Shown one piece after another: positions 1 through 8,544 of a DNA stretch of 64,000 nucleotides. The DNA is from OMPR01 sp965183835 (GTDB taxonomy: Bacteria > Pseudomonadota > Alphaproteobacteria > Rhodobacterales > Rhodobacteraceae), in the NCBI GenBank assembly GCA_965183835.1, contig CBCYME010000001.1:1-64000 (forward strand), read 5' to 3'. Under the pieces are notes generated by a model. The model worked only from the letters and a program-made list of their open reading frames with translations. It did no database searches and had not been told where the DNA came from. The position numbers and the translations under genes are program-made. Every line of letters begins with the position of its first letter. Within the stretch, counting starts at the first letter, position 1.

Positions 1-1
1 C

Positions 2-796
2 AACGTGCCGTTTCATACGCTCAGCTTCCCGGCAACAATTCTGGGATCGGGCGAACCGTGGAAAATGGTCGATCACTTGAAATCCTTTAACTACCTGAAC
101 TATGACGGTGGTCAGTTCTCGACCTCGCAGGGTCGCGGTGTGTTTATGGATCAGGCGCTCGATATTCTGCCTGCGGACTACTGGCGCTGGTGGCTGCTGA
201 GCCATGCGCCCGAAAGCTCGGACAGCGAATTTACCTGGGAAAATTTCCAGCAATCCGTGAACAAAGACCTTGCAGATGTTCTGGGCAACTTTGTCAGCCG
301 GATCACCAAGTTCTGCCGGTCCAAGTTTGGGGAATCTGTGCCAACTGAAGGCGAATATGGCGAACAAGAACAAGCGCTTATCGCAGATTTGACCACCCGC
401 ATTCGTGCCTATGAGGGGCACATGGAGGCGATGGAGGTTCGTAAATCGGCACAAGAACTGCGCGCGATCTGGGTTGCTGGCAACGAATACCTGCAAAGCG
501 CCGCCCCATGGTCGACCTTCAAAACCGATCCAGAAAAAGCAGCGGCCCAGGTGCGGCTTGGTCTGAACCTGATCCGTCTCTATGCCGTGCTCAGCGCCCC
601 GTTCATTCCAACTGCATCAGCTAGCATGTTGAGCGCAATGAACACCTTGAACACCAGCTGGCCCGAAGATGTAGAGGCTGCATTGAATGCCCTGCCTGCT
701 GGCCACGACTTCAAAGTGCCCGACGTACTGTTCGCTAAGATCACCGATGAACAGAGCGAAGAGTGGCAAACCCGGTTCTCAGGAACCCGCGATTAA
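2..796 (+). CDS. metG: Methionine--tRNA ligase, C-terminal part (5' end outside window)
   Basis: The open frame runs in from the window edge and ends at TAA 794-796, leaving about 264 residues of the cytosolic enzyme that charges tRNA-Met. The visible part starts just before the class I KMSKS-type signature, here in the FSTSQG form (residues about 38-43), followed by FMDQALDILPADYWRWWLL, a stretch typical of MetRS. After this comes the helical anticodon-binding domain with a WENFQQ...NKDLADVLGNFV block and the FIPTAS motif near the end. There is no C-terminal EMAP-like tRNA-binding extension; the protein stops soon after the anticodon domain, as in many alphaproteobacteria. A strong terminator follows 6 bases after the stop. 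The upstream half cannot be judged. Confidence 0.97.
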   Translation, partial: NVPFHTLSFPATILGSGEPWKMVDHLKSFNYLNYDGGQFSTSQGRGVFMDQALDILPADYWRWWLLSHAPESSDSEFTWENFQQSVNKDLADVLGNFVSRITKFCRSKFGESVPTEGEYGEQEQALIADLTTRIRAYEGHMEAMEVRKSAQELRAIWVAGNEYLQSAAPWSTFKTDPEKAAAQVRLGLNLIRLYAVLSAPFIPTASASMLSAMNTLNTSWPEDVEAALNALPAGHDFKVPDVLFAKITDEQSEEWQTRFSGTRD

Positions 797-801
797 ACAA
801 A

Positions 802-836
802 CAAAAGGGGCGCCGAAAATATCGACGCCCCTTTTT
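802..836 (+). terminator. Rho-independent terminator of metG
   Basis: A 10-bp stem (AAAAGGGGCG at 803-812 with CGCCCCTTTT at 826-835) encloses a 13-base loop and runs into a T tract. It lies directly after the metG stop and before a gene on the opposite strand, so it probably ends metG transcription. Confidence 0.9.
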
Positions 837-845
837 GTTTCTGGA

Positions 846-1064
846 TCAATCAACGATCGGCTGATTCAATACAAATGGCTCGGATGGTGTCGCTGGCCCA
901 CCTTCAGCATCGCGAACCTCATGACCGATATCTGAACAGATCGTGTAATTTCCACCTGCACAGGCGGATTTTTGTGATTTCACACTGTCTGGCAAGCTGC
1001 GCATTGGATTTGCACAGGCAGCGAGCAGAACAGGTATCAAAGCACACAAAAGTACTTTTCCCAT
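846..1064 (-). CDS. Small lipoprotein of unknown function
   Basis: A 72-residue protein with a clear lipoprotein signal: MGKVLLC, hydrophobic core, then lipobox LLAAC with the acylated Cys at residue 17. The mature part has two further cysteines (residues 35 and 43), which could form a disulfide in the periplasm. A strong ribosome site (AAGGGGG) lies about 6 bases before the ATG. The gene converges on metG, and its stop is 50 bases from the metG stop, with the terminator between them. I do not recognise a family; Roseobacter genomes contain many such short lipoproteins. The lipobox and the ribosome site are seen directly; outer or inner membrane location is inferred. Confidence 0.75.
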   Translation of the reverse strand: MGKVLLCALIPVLLAACANPMRSLPDSVKSQKSACAGGNYTICSDIGHEVRDAEGGPATPSEPFVLNQPIVD

Positions 1065-1447
1065 TTCAGTCCCCCTTCAAATTTGACGCTATTTTGCGCC
1101 AAAACTCTAAAAAAGCCAACTCTTCCGTGATCAGAAGCGATGGCAATTGAAAAATTCCGTGAATACTGTTTCCAAATCGATCCGAATAACATGCAGCAAT
1201 ATAGAATCGTTACCCATATCAGAACAAACGAAACACCCTCGGAAACGAGATTCATGGCAAATCTCCGAATCCGCGTCCCCCACCGCCCCTTTTAACAGCG
1301 GATCGCGGCCTATGACCTTAGGGTCACCGCTTGAGAAAACTCGAAAATGCGGCCATCCTATTGGAAATACAGCTCGACTCGGCTGCAGCGACATTCGTGA
1401 GCTCTGAATGTTGTCATATAACTTGTAAAACCAATGAGGCGATTTGC
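1065..1447. other. Intergenic region without a recognisable gene
   Basis: This 383-base stretch separates the divergently transcribed lipoprotein and efflux operon. Open frames inside it are short and have no family signature or good ribosome site. It should hold promoters for both directions, but I see no clear operator or RNA gene. Confidence 0.6.
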
Positions 1448-2620
1448 ATGCCAATTTTTCTTTCTGACTTTTCCGTTGGGCACAGTAATGCCCTGACACG
1501 GCTACGTGCCACTGGTTTTGCATTGCTCTGCGTCGCCTTCGCCACGCCAGCTCTGGCGCAGGACGGTACTGACCAACCCGCGCCAAAAGTCTCCATTGCC
1601 GCCGCCTTTACCAAAGAGATAACCGGCGAGGCGGTCTTTATCGGGCGCGGCGAAGCCATTGATAGTGTTGATATCGTCGCCCGTGTCAGCGGGTTTCTCG
1701 ACGAAAGTGCTGTGGAAGACGGCGCATCCGTCACCAAAGACGAACTTCTGTTTCGGATCGAACCGGACCTGTACCAAGCAACGCTAGAGGCCCGCAAAGC
1801 GGATCTTGATAAAGCAGAAGCCAACTTAGAGCTCGCACGCGTTGAACTAACCCGGAAAGAGGAGTTGCTAAAACGGGATGCAACACCGGTTTCTGAACGC
1901 GACATCGCACGCGCCAACGAACTGGTCGCCGAAGCGCAAGTCAAAGCAGCCCATGCAGCTATTCAGCAAGCCGAGCTTGATCTCAGCTATACCGAAATCC
2001 ACGCCCCCTTTGATGGGCGGATCGGCCGCGTCAACACCAGCGAAGGTGATGTCGTTGGCCCATCACATCCAGCCCTGGTGACTTTGGTGCGCGACACGCC
2101 GATCTATGTGACCTTTTCGCTGAACGAAAAACAGCTGGTCGATGTGCTGCAAGAACTGGGCCAAACCAGCGGTTCATTGGCTCAAAGCGGCAAGAGCCCA
2201 GACGTCTACCTGCAACTGCCCAATGGCACCCCCCTGAAAGAGGTCGGGACCATCGTTTTTGTCGACAACCGGATTGACCCTTTGACCGGGGCCATTTCTT
2301 TGCGGGCTCAGTTCGACAACACCGAACAGCTGATCGTTGATGGATCGTTCTTGCATGTGCGCATTCAGGCGTTGAAACCGACCAACCGTGTTCTCATTCC
2401 ACAGGCAGCACTGCAACGGGATCAGCGCGGTGAATTTGTTTTGTTGGTGAATGACAAGCAGATGGTCGAACAGCGCTACATCCAAACCGGTGATCCGGTG
2501 GACAACACCATCATCGTGCTGGATGGGTTGCAAGAGGGCGAAAGCGTCATTGTCGAAGGTCTGCAACGTGTCCGTCCCGGTGTCGCGGTGGACGCCATCG
2601 TCGCGACCGACGGGGAATAA
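1448..2620 (+). CDS. RND efflux periplasmic adaptor (membrane fusion protein, HlyD/AcrA type)
   Basis: A 390-residue periplasmic adaptor that should link an inner-membrane RND pump to an outer-membrane channel. The start at ATG 1448 is chosen over an in-frame start 117 bases upstream because GAGG lies 8 bases before it and a Sec signal peptide follows at once, ending near ATPALAQ (residue 38). The order is classical: first lipoyl half (about 75-107), alpha-helical hairpin rich in Ala/Glu/Lys (about 108-182), second lipoyl half beginning YTEIHAPFDGRIGR (181-194), beta-barrel, and membrane-proximal domain. It lies 3 bases before the RND pump gene, so the two are co-transcribed. No outer-membrane factor gene is present; a TolC elsewhere probably serves. 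Substrate unknown. Confidence 0.93.
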   Translation: MPIFLSDFSVGHSNALTRLRATGFALLCVAFATPALAQDGTDQPAPKVSIAAAFTKEITGEAVFIGRGEAIDSVDIVARVSGFLDESAVEDGASVTKDELLFRIEPDLYQATLEARKADLDKAEANLELARVELTRKEELLKRDATPVSERDIARANELVAEAQVKAAHAAIQQAELDLSYTEIHAPFDGRIGRVNTSEGDVVGPSHPALVTLVRDTPIYVTFSLNEKQLVDVLQELGQTSGSLAQSGKSPDVYLQLPNGTPLKEVGTIVFVDNRIDPLTGAISLRAQFDNTEQLIVDGSFLHVRIQALKPTNRVLIPQAALQRDQRGEFVLLVNDKQMVEQRYIQTGDPVDNTIIVLDGLQEGESVIVEGLQRVRPGVAVDAIVATDGE

Positions 2621-2623
2621 GCA

Positions 2624-5600
2624 ATGTTCTCAGCTATTTTTATCAACCGGCCCAAGATGGCCATCGTCATTTCCTTGGTTTTGACGATCATGGGCACGAT
2701 TGGGTACTTTGCCCTGCCTGTTGCCCAATTCCCTGACATCACCCCCCCGGTGGTCAACGTCAGCGCCAACTATACTGGCGCAAGCGCCGAAACCGTCGAA
2801 AACGCAGTTGCCGCCCCGATCGAGGCGCAGGTCAACGGCGTCGATGACATGATCTATATGACCTCCACGTCTTCGGACAATGGAGGGTATTCCCTGCAGG
2901 TCACGTTCGAAGTGGGCACAGACCCCGATATTGCCTCGGTCAACGTACAAAACCGGGTGGCGCAAGCCATGGCTTCGCTCCCGTCCGAAGTGACCTCATC
3001 CGGCGTTGTGACGCAAAAGGCATCGACCAACATGTTGATGGTGGTCACGCTCACCTCGCCCAACGAGACCTATGACGACGTCTTTCTGTCCAACTATGCG
3101 TCGATCAACCTCAAGGATGCTTTGGCCCGCGTGGCCGGTGTTGGTAAAGCCGACGTTCTGACCGATCTGCAATACGCCATGCGCATGTGGATGGACCCGG
3201 ATAAAATGGCAGGCCTGGGGATCACCCCCGGTGACCTGATCAACGCCGTGCGCGAACAAAACCTCGAAGTCTCCGCCGGTCAGATCGGCTCCCCTCCTGT
3301 GCCCGGCGATCAAACGTTCCAGTACACGATCAAAAGCAAAGGCCGGCTGGATTCGACCGAAGAGTTCGAAAATATCGTTATCCGAACCGGGGATGCAGGC
3401 GCCATCGTCAAAGTCAAAGACGTGGCCCGTGTTGAACTGGGTGCGCAATTTTATACAGCTTCGGGCTATTTCCAGGGAAATCCGGCAACCGTCATGGGCA
3501 TTTACCAAGCCCCTGGTGCCAACGCGCTTGCGGTATCCGAGGCTGTTACGGCAGAGCTAGAGCGCCTCTCTCGCGCCTTTCCCAGCGATCTGGAATATAG
3601 GATCCCATTCAACACAACCGATTTCGTTGAACAATCTTTGAACGATGTTGTCTCGACCCTGATGCTCACCTTTGCGCTGGTGATTTCAGTTGTGTTTATT
3701 TTCCTAGGATCCTGGCGGGCAACCATCATTCCTGCCGTTGCCATTCCTGTGTCTTTGATCGGGACTTTTGCGTTTCTGCTGGCCTTTGACATGTCGCTCA
3801 ACACCATTTCCCTGTTCGCGCTTGTTCTTGCGATCGGTATCGTGGTGGATGACGCCATCGTTGTGGTTGAAAACGTCGAACGCCTGATCGCCGACGAGGG
3901 GCTGCCCCCCGCGGAAGCCACACGCAAAGCCATGGGTCAGATCACTGGGCCGGTGATTGCCACCACCCTTGTTCTGCTCGCGGTATTTGTCCCCGTCACC
4001 TTTATGCCGGGCATTACGGGACGCCTGTATTCCCAATTCGCGGTGACGATTTCGACCGCCGTTGTGATCTCTTCGATCAACGCGTTGACGCTGTCTCCTG
4101 CCCTCTGTGCGATTGTTCTCAAGGCCCGGTCCGGTCCCCCGAAAGGGATCTTGGCCAAATTCGAGAGCGGCATTTCCGGGGTCCGGTCCGGCTATATGGC
4201 ATTTGTCACTAGAATGCTGCGTATGCCGTTGATCGGATTGGCTCTTGTTGGGGTCTTTATTGTTGGGACTGGTACGATTTTTTCCAACACATCCAAAGGC
4301 TTTATCCCGCTAGAAGACAACGGATACCTCTTTGTTGATGTTCAGCTTCCTGATGCGGCCGCGTTGAACCGAACCGAAAAGGTCACCGCCCGTGTGAACG
4401 ATCAAATCCGGGCAATTCCGGGTGTCGATAACACGGTTTTGGTCAACGGGTATTCATTGCTGAACGGTTCGGCCCCCAACGGAGCGATGATCATCGTTGT
4501 GTTGGACAACTGGTCTGAGCGAACCGAAGAAACACTCAGCGCAGATGGCATCTTGAAACAGATCCTTGGCGTGGCCTATGGCGAAGCAGCGGCTTCCATC
4601 GTGGCCTTCAACCCGCCACCTATTACAGGTTTGGGCATGTCTGCAGGTGTCGAAATGGAAGTCCAGCAAACCGGCGGTGGCACGGCACAGGATCTGTCGG
4701 CAGCAGTTGGGTCATTTGTCTATGCCACCAACCAACGCCCAGAGATCGCCCAGTCCTACACGACCTTCCGGGCCAACGTTCCGCAGCTGTTTGTAGATCT
4801 TGACCGGGAAAAGGCCAAAACACTGCAAGTGTCTGTGGCCGAGGTGTTCCAAACGATGCAAGCGCATCTGGGATCCTATTACGTCAACGACTTCAATCTC
4901 TATGGTCGTGTCTACCGCGTGATGATTCAGGCCGAAGGCAGTTATCGTGACAAAGTCGAAGACATCTCGAACCTGTATGTCCGCTCAACCAAAGGTCAAA
5001 TGGTGCAGCTCGGAACCTTGGTGGATGTGGAAAACGTTCTGGGTCCGGTTTTGCTCAAGCGCCACAACCTGTTCCGCTCAGCGACCGTGACGGCCGTGCC
5101 TGCTGCAGGCTTGTCGTCGGGGGATGCCATTCGGGTCATGACCGAGGAATCTGCGACAGCCCTACCCCCCGGATATGCCTTTGAATGGACCGGGACCGCG
5201 CAACAACAGCTCAGCTCGGCCGGGTTGGTTCAGGTTATCATGGGGCTGGCCGTCTTGTTTGGGTATTTGTTCTTGGTGGCTCAATACGAAAGCTGGACCA
5301 TGCCTGTGTCGATCCTGATGTCCGTTATCGTGGCTCTGTTTGGCGCGGTGGCAGCGGTGGCTATCGTGGGCAGTGACATCAACCTCTACACCCAGATCGG
5401 GATGATCATGTTGATTGGCCTTGCTTCGAAAAACGCCATTCTGATCGTTGAATTTGCGATGGAGCAACGGGCAAAAGGGCTCAGCATTCGCGAAGCCGCT
5501 GCCGAAGCTGCAACCCAGCGTTTCCGAGCCGTTATGATGACTGCTTTGTCGTTCTTGCTCGGCGTTGTCCCCTTGCTGACCGCCAATGGCGCGGGCGCTG

Positions 5601-5776
5601 CCAGTCAGCAGGCAATCGGGATCGCAGTCTTTGGGGGGATGCTTGCCGCAACCGTCGTCGGTGTGATGCTGGTGCCTGTTCTTTACGCGCTCATGCAGGA
5701 GTTGCGCGAGTGGGTCAAAGGGTTCTTTAAAGGCGATTCTCAACCACCGGCGGACCCTCCTACCCCAGCTGAGTAA
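2624..5776 (+). CDS. RND multidrug efflux pump, inner-membrane subunit (HAE1/AcrB family)
   Basis: A 1050-residue protein, the length expected for AcrB/MexB, exporting hydrophobic compounds with the proton motive force as a trimer. The N-terminus MFSAIFINRPKMA is the usual amphipathic start followed by TM1. The family pattern FPDITPP is seen near residue 38. In TM4 the paired proton-relay aspartates lie in GIVVDDAIVVVENV (D409-D410). Two repeats of six TM helices, each with a large periplasmic loop, are visible, and the last TM bundle includes GLASKNAILIVEFA. The gene follows the adaptor with a 3-base gap and ends in a strong terminator. Nothing is truncated. No regulator gene is adjacent, so control is unclear; substrate cannot be inferred. 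Confidence 0.96.
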   Translation: MFSAIFINRPKMAIVISLVLTIMGTIGYFALPVAQFPDITPPVVNVSANYTGASAETVENAVAAPIEAQVNGVDDMIYMTSTSSDNGGYSLQVTFEVGTDPDIASVNVQNRVAQAMASLPSEVTSSGVVTQKASTNMLMVVTLTSPNETYDDVFLSNYASINLKDALARVAGVGKADVLTDLQYAMRMWMDPDKMAGLGITPGDLINAVREQNLEVSAGQIGSPPVPGDQTFQYTIKSKGRLDSTEEFENIVIRTGDAGAIVKVKDVARVELGAQFYTASGYFQGNPATVMGIYQAPGANALAVSEAVTAELERLSRAFPSDLEYRIPFNTTDFVEQSLNDVVSTLMLTFALVISVVFIFLGSWRATIIPAVAIPVSLIGTFAFLLAFDMSLNTISLFALVLAIGIVVDDAIVVVENVERLIADEGLPPAEATRKAMGQITGPVIATTLVLLAVFVPVTFMPGITGRLYSQFAVTISTAVVISSINALTLSPALCAIVLKARSGPPKGILAKFESGISGVRSGYMAFVTRMLRMPLIGLALVGVFIVGTGTIFSNTSKGFIPLEDNGYLFVDVQLPDAAALNRTEKVTARVNDQIRAIPGVDNTVLVNGYSLLNGSAPNGAMIIVVLDNWSERTEETLSADGILKQILGVAYGEAAASIVAFNPPPITGLGMSAGVEMEVQQTGGGTAQDLSAAVGSFVYATNQRPEIAQSYTTFRANVPQLFVDLDREKAKTLQVSVAEVFQTMQAHLGSYYVNDFNLYGRVYRVMIQAEGSYRDKVEDISNLYVRSTKGQMVQLGTLVDVENVLGPVLLKRHNLFRSATVTAVPAAGLSSGDAIRVMTEESATALPPGYAFEWTGTAQQQLSSAGLVQVIMGLAVLFGYLFLVAQYESWTMPVSILMSVIVALFGAVAAVAIVGSDINLYTQIGMIMLIGLASKNAILIVEFAMEQRAKGLSIREAAAEAATQRFRAVMMTALSFLLGVVPLLTANGAGAASQQAIGIAVFGGMLAATVVGVMLVPVLYALMQELREWVKGFFKGDSQPPADPPTPAE

Positions 5777-5805
5777 CCGCTAGAGACGATACCATATCAC
5801 TAAAG

Positions 5806-5836
5806 AACGCCCTGCCTTGTCCGGGGCGTTTTTTTT
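5806..5836 (+). terminator. Rho-independent terminator of the RND operon
   Basis: AACGCCC (5806-5812) pairs with GGGCGTT (5824-5830), followed by a run of T to 5836. It lies about 30 bases after the pump stop codon. Confidence 0.9.
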
Positions 5837-5901
5837 GCACTCGTCAGTCTTGTGCGCGCCAATCCCCACCCGCATGCTCAGTCTCCGCACATCGCTTGCC
5901 A

Positions 5902-5920
5902 TATCCCCCTAGGGGGGATA
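5902..5920. promoter_or_regulatory. Probable operator of the CsoR/RcnR-type repressor
   Basis: TATCCCCCTAGGGGGGATA is a near-perfect inverted repeat of TAT + C tract and G tract + ATA around a central TA. CsoR/RcnR-family repressors are known to bind A/T-flanked G/C tracts of this form. It ends 10 bases before the repressor ATG, where bound protein would block initiation, so autorepression is the natural inference. Confidence 0.75.
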
Positions 5921-5930
5921 TTGTCACCCC

Positions 5931-6179
5931 ATGACAGAACACACTTCACACCCGAAAATCGTAGCCCGCCTCAAACGGGCCAATGGGCATTTGGCCAGCG
6001 TTATCGACATGATTGAACAGGGCCGCCCCTGCACTGATATCGCTCAGCAAATGCACGCCGTTGAAAAAGCAATCACAAACGCAAAGCGCGCGTTGATACA
6101 CGATCACATTGATCACTGCCTCGACAGTGCTGAACCGGGCGACACCGCCGGGTTCAAAGAAATCACACGATATCTGTAA
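5931..6179 (+). CDS. Metal-sensing (or formaldehyde-sensing) transcriptional repressor, CsoR/RcnR/FrmR family (DUF156)
   Basis: An 82-residue all-helical repressor. The family pattern is clear: IVARLKRANGHLASVIDMIE, then C34 in RPCTDIAQQMHAVEKAI, and H59 plus C63 in HDHIDHCL. A Cys-His-Cys set is the first-sphere pattern of copper-type CsoR, while His residues at the N-terminus (H4, H7) recall RcnR, which senses nickel and cobalt, so the effector is uncertain. A G-tract palindrome sits just upstream. The MFS exporter gene starts 3 bases after the stop, so the pair looks like an autoregulated metal-efflux operon. The ligand is inferred; the family assignment is firm. Confidence 0.9.
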   Translation: MTEHTSHPKIVARLKRANGHLASVIDMIEQGRPCTDIAQQMHAVEKAITNAKRALIHDHIDHCLDSAEPGDTAGFKEITRYL

Positions 6180-6182
6180 CCC

Positions 6183-7402
6183 ATGCTGAGCGTCCTCAAA
6201 CATCGCACCTATCTGCACCTCTTTCTCGCTCAGGTGTTGGCCCTCATGGGCACTGGCCTTGCGACCGTCGCCCTGGGATTGTTGGCCTATGACCTTGCGA
6301 GGGATCAGGCGGGGTTGGTACTAGGCACCGCACTCACCATCAAAATGCTCGCCTATGTAACGCTGGCGCCCATTGCCGCGGCCTTTACGGAACAACTCAA
6401 CCGGCGCTCTATGCTGGTGGTTTTGGATCTGATCCGAGCGGTCGCTGCATTTTGCCTGCTGTTTGTGGATGCCATCTGGCAAATTTACGCTCTGATTTTT
6501 GTACTACAAGGCTTCCTCTGCGGCCTTTACCCCCACGTTTCAGGCAACCATTCCTGACATTCTGCCGGATGAGACAGACTATACCAACGCGCTGTCTCTC
6601 TCCCGTCTGGCCTATGATTTGGAAAGCTTGCTCAGCCCGATCCTTGCGGCGGCTCTTTTGACGCTCATGCCCCTTTGACACCTTATTCTTGGGCACGGTT
6701 CTGGGCTTTTTGGCCTCGGCAATTCTGGTTCGCACCGTATCGCTGCCATCCCCAAAGCCATCCAAACCGAGGGGCGTTTGGGATCGCACCACGCGCGGGC
6801 TTAGGATTTATCTTGCAACGCCACGGCTGCGCGGGTTGTTGGCGATGTGCTTCACGTTGTCCATGGTCGGCTCCATGGTGTTGGTCAACACCGTGGTTCT
6901 TGTGCGCGCCACACTTGGGTATGGCGACACCGCCGTCGCCCTGACCCTGTGCAGTTTCGGGGCTGGATCCGTGACGTTGGCCCTGATGATGCCGCAAATG
7001 CTGCAGAGCTTTTCAGATCGCGCTGTCATGCTCGCAGGAGCCTGGGCCATGTGCCTCGCGGGCCTGGGCCTGACCCTCTGGGCCTCGGTGTTCGGCTTTA
7101 GCTTAGCCAGCCTCATGACGGCATGGTTTGTACTGGGGATGGGGTTCTCGGCCATTCTAACCCCGTCTGGCCGCCTGCTGCGCCGCTCTGCCGCTGCTGA
7201 GGATCGCCCTGCCCTGTTTGCGGCTCAGTTCACCCTGTCGCATGCCTGTTGGTTGATCGGCTACCCTCTGTCGGGTTGGCTGATGTCGCGCATAGATGGG
7301 GCAACGACGCTCGGGATACTCACCGCCGCAGGGTTTCTGGGTTTGGCCTGTGCCACGTGCCTGTGGCCCGCGGTGCTAGCGCCTGAACGCTCAGCGCCCT
7401 AA
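6183..7402 (+). pseudogene. MFS exporter (possible metal efflux), broken by two +1 frameshifts
   Basis: The protein reads in three successive frames. Frame one gives the N-terminal TM helices (MLSVLKHRTYLHLFLAQVL...) to about 6509. One extra G at 6510-6511 shifts into QASSAAFTPTFQATIPDIL...; then one extra C in CCCC 6670-6673 shifts into PFDTLFLGTVLGF..., which runs to TAA 7400-7402. Rebuilt without the two bases it gives one MFS protein of roughly 405 residues with 12 TM helices and the FQATIP motif between TM4 and TM5. Both extra bases lie in short homopolymers and no other decay is visible, so sequencing error is as likely as a real pseudogene. Its place 3 bases after a CsoR/RcnR repressor suggests export of a metal ion, as for NreB-type transporters; this is inference. 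Confidence 0.8.
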
Positions 7403-7433
7403 CCACCCCTTCCAAACGGTTCAGACGAACGCA

Positions 7434-7470
7434 CAGGGCCCGGGAGACCCCTAGAGCATCCCGGACCCTG
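7434..7470 (+). terminator. GC-rich stem-loop after the MFS gene
   Basis: CAGGGCCCGGGA (7434-7445) pairs with TCCCGGACCCTG (7459-7470) with one mismatch. No T tract follows, so it may be a weak terminator or an mRNA-stabilising hairpin. Confidence 0.5.
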
Positions 7471-7477
7471 GGACACC

Positions 7478-7508
7478 AAAAGACCTCGACAAAAATTTGC
7501 CGAGGTCT
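7478..7508 (-). terminator. Terminator of the DUF4041 gene, now separated from it by the IS
   Basis: AGACCTCG (7481-7488) pairs with CGAGGTCT (7501-7508). On the minus strand the stem is followed by TTTT. It lies just past the ancestral stop codon (7539-7541) of the DUF4041/T5orf172 gene, whose body is now on the far side of the 3-kb insertion. It may also act for the plus-strand MFS gene. Confidence 0.65.
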
Positions 7509-7565
7509 CTCGCTTTCTTGGGCTTGGTTTGAATGAGATCAGATCTCAGCAGGAAGCTCTTCTGC

Positions 7566-7570
7566 ATCTT
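7566..7570. repeat. Target-site duplication ATCTT, left copy
   Basis: ATCTT flanks the left inverted repeat of the IS3 element and is repeated at 10571-10575. Removing the element plus one copy restores the reading frame of the target gene. Confidence 0.85.
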
Positions 7571-7597
7571 GGACCTGTCATGCTTTTGTGCCGCTCC
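7571..7597. repeat. IS3 element right-end inverted repeat (orfB side)
   Basis: GGACCTGTC, nine less conserved bases, then TGCCGCTCC. It matches the reverse complement of 10544-10570 at 22 of 27 positions. Confidence 0.85.
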
Positions 7598-7607
7598 CAG
7601 TGCTCGT

Positions 7608-8512
7608 TTAAGCCAGCTTCCGTTCAAAAGCGACCGGGCTTTTCCAGCCTAATGCTGAGTGTCGGCGGCGCGGATTGTAGAACCCGTTAATGTATTCCGT
7701 TGCACGGCAATGGTTTGTTTGCAAACCATGAGAGTGGAAGATCGCCATCTCTGCCTTCCGCCGTGTTTCCCCATGAATGCCGCCAGATCAGTTTCTGACT
7801 TGATGGTTTTGAAGAAGGTTTCGACTGCCGCGTTGTCATAGCAGTTACCCTTGCCGCTCATCGACACCTTGAACCCGTTCTCGCGCAGGATCTTCTGGTC
7901 GTCGTGCGAACAATATTGCGACCCGCGATCCGTGTGATGAATGCAGTCCTTGGGTGGTTGTCGGAACGCGATTGCCATTTTCAACGCCCGGATCGCCAGG
8001 TCACGTTTCATCCGGTTGCTTACAGCCCATCCAATGACACGACGGGAATGCAGGTCCAGGATCACCGCGAGATAAAGCCACCCCTCGCGTGTCCAGACAT
8101 AGCTGATATCGCCAGCCCATTTTTGATTGGGCTTGTCGGCGTTGAAATCGCGATCCAACAGGTTCGGCGCAATGTTGAACTTGTGATCGCTGTCGGTTGT
8201 GACCTTGTGTTTGCGCGTTCTCACAACAGATATGCCGTTCTGACGCATCAAACGTCCGACACGACGGTGACCGACATCCAAGCCGATCTCTTTCAGTTCT
8301 TCGGTCATGCGTGGCCGGCCATAACTGCCCAGACTGAGACGGGACGGCTCCTTGATGTGGGCCAGCGTGACCAAATCAGACCGCTGTCTGCGACTGGCCG
8401 GTCGATTGCGGAACGCACGTAAACCACGTGAACTGACATCCATGACCTTGCAAAGACGCGCCGTTTCGAAAGTCTCCGCGTGTTCTTCAATGAACCTGAA
8501 CCTGAACCTCAT
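7608..8512 (-). pseudogene. IS3-family transposase OrfB (DDE integrase), frameshifted near the 3' end
   Basis: From ATG 8510-8512 the protein reads as a typical IS3 OrfB: an HTH_21-like region, then an rve integrase core with GDISYVW (first Asp), LYLAVILDLHSRRVIGWAVS, HHTDRGSQY (second Asp) and GNCYDNAAVETFFKTIKSE (catalytic Glu). Beyond this the frame breaks: one extra A/T at 7792-7794 and one extra G/C at 7769-7772 shift the last part. Corrected, it continues LIWRHSWETRRKAEMAIF, then a 13-residue in-frame insert, then INGFYNPRRRHSALGWKS and a stop at 7608-7610. As written, the uncorrected frame runs to 7649. The insert, about 39 bp, contains the perfect inverted repeat TGGTTTG/CAAACCA. All three catalytic residues survive, but the C-terminus is damaged. 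Confidence 0.85.
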
Positions 8513-8544
8513 GGCTTTTGGCCCGCGAAGAACTGCGTTGCTTC

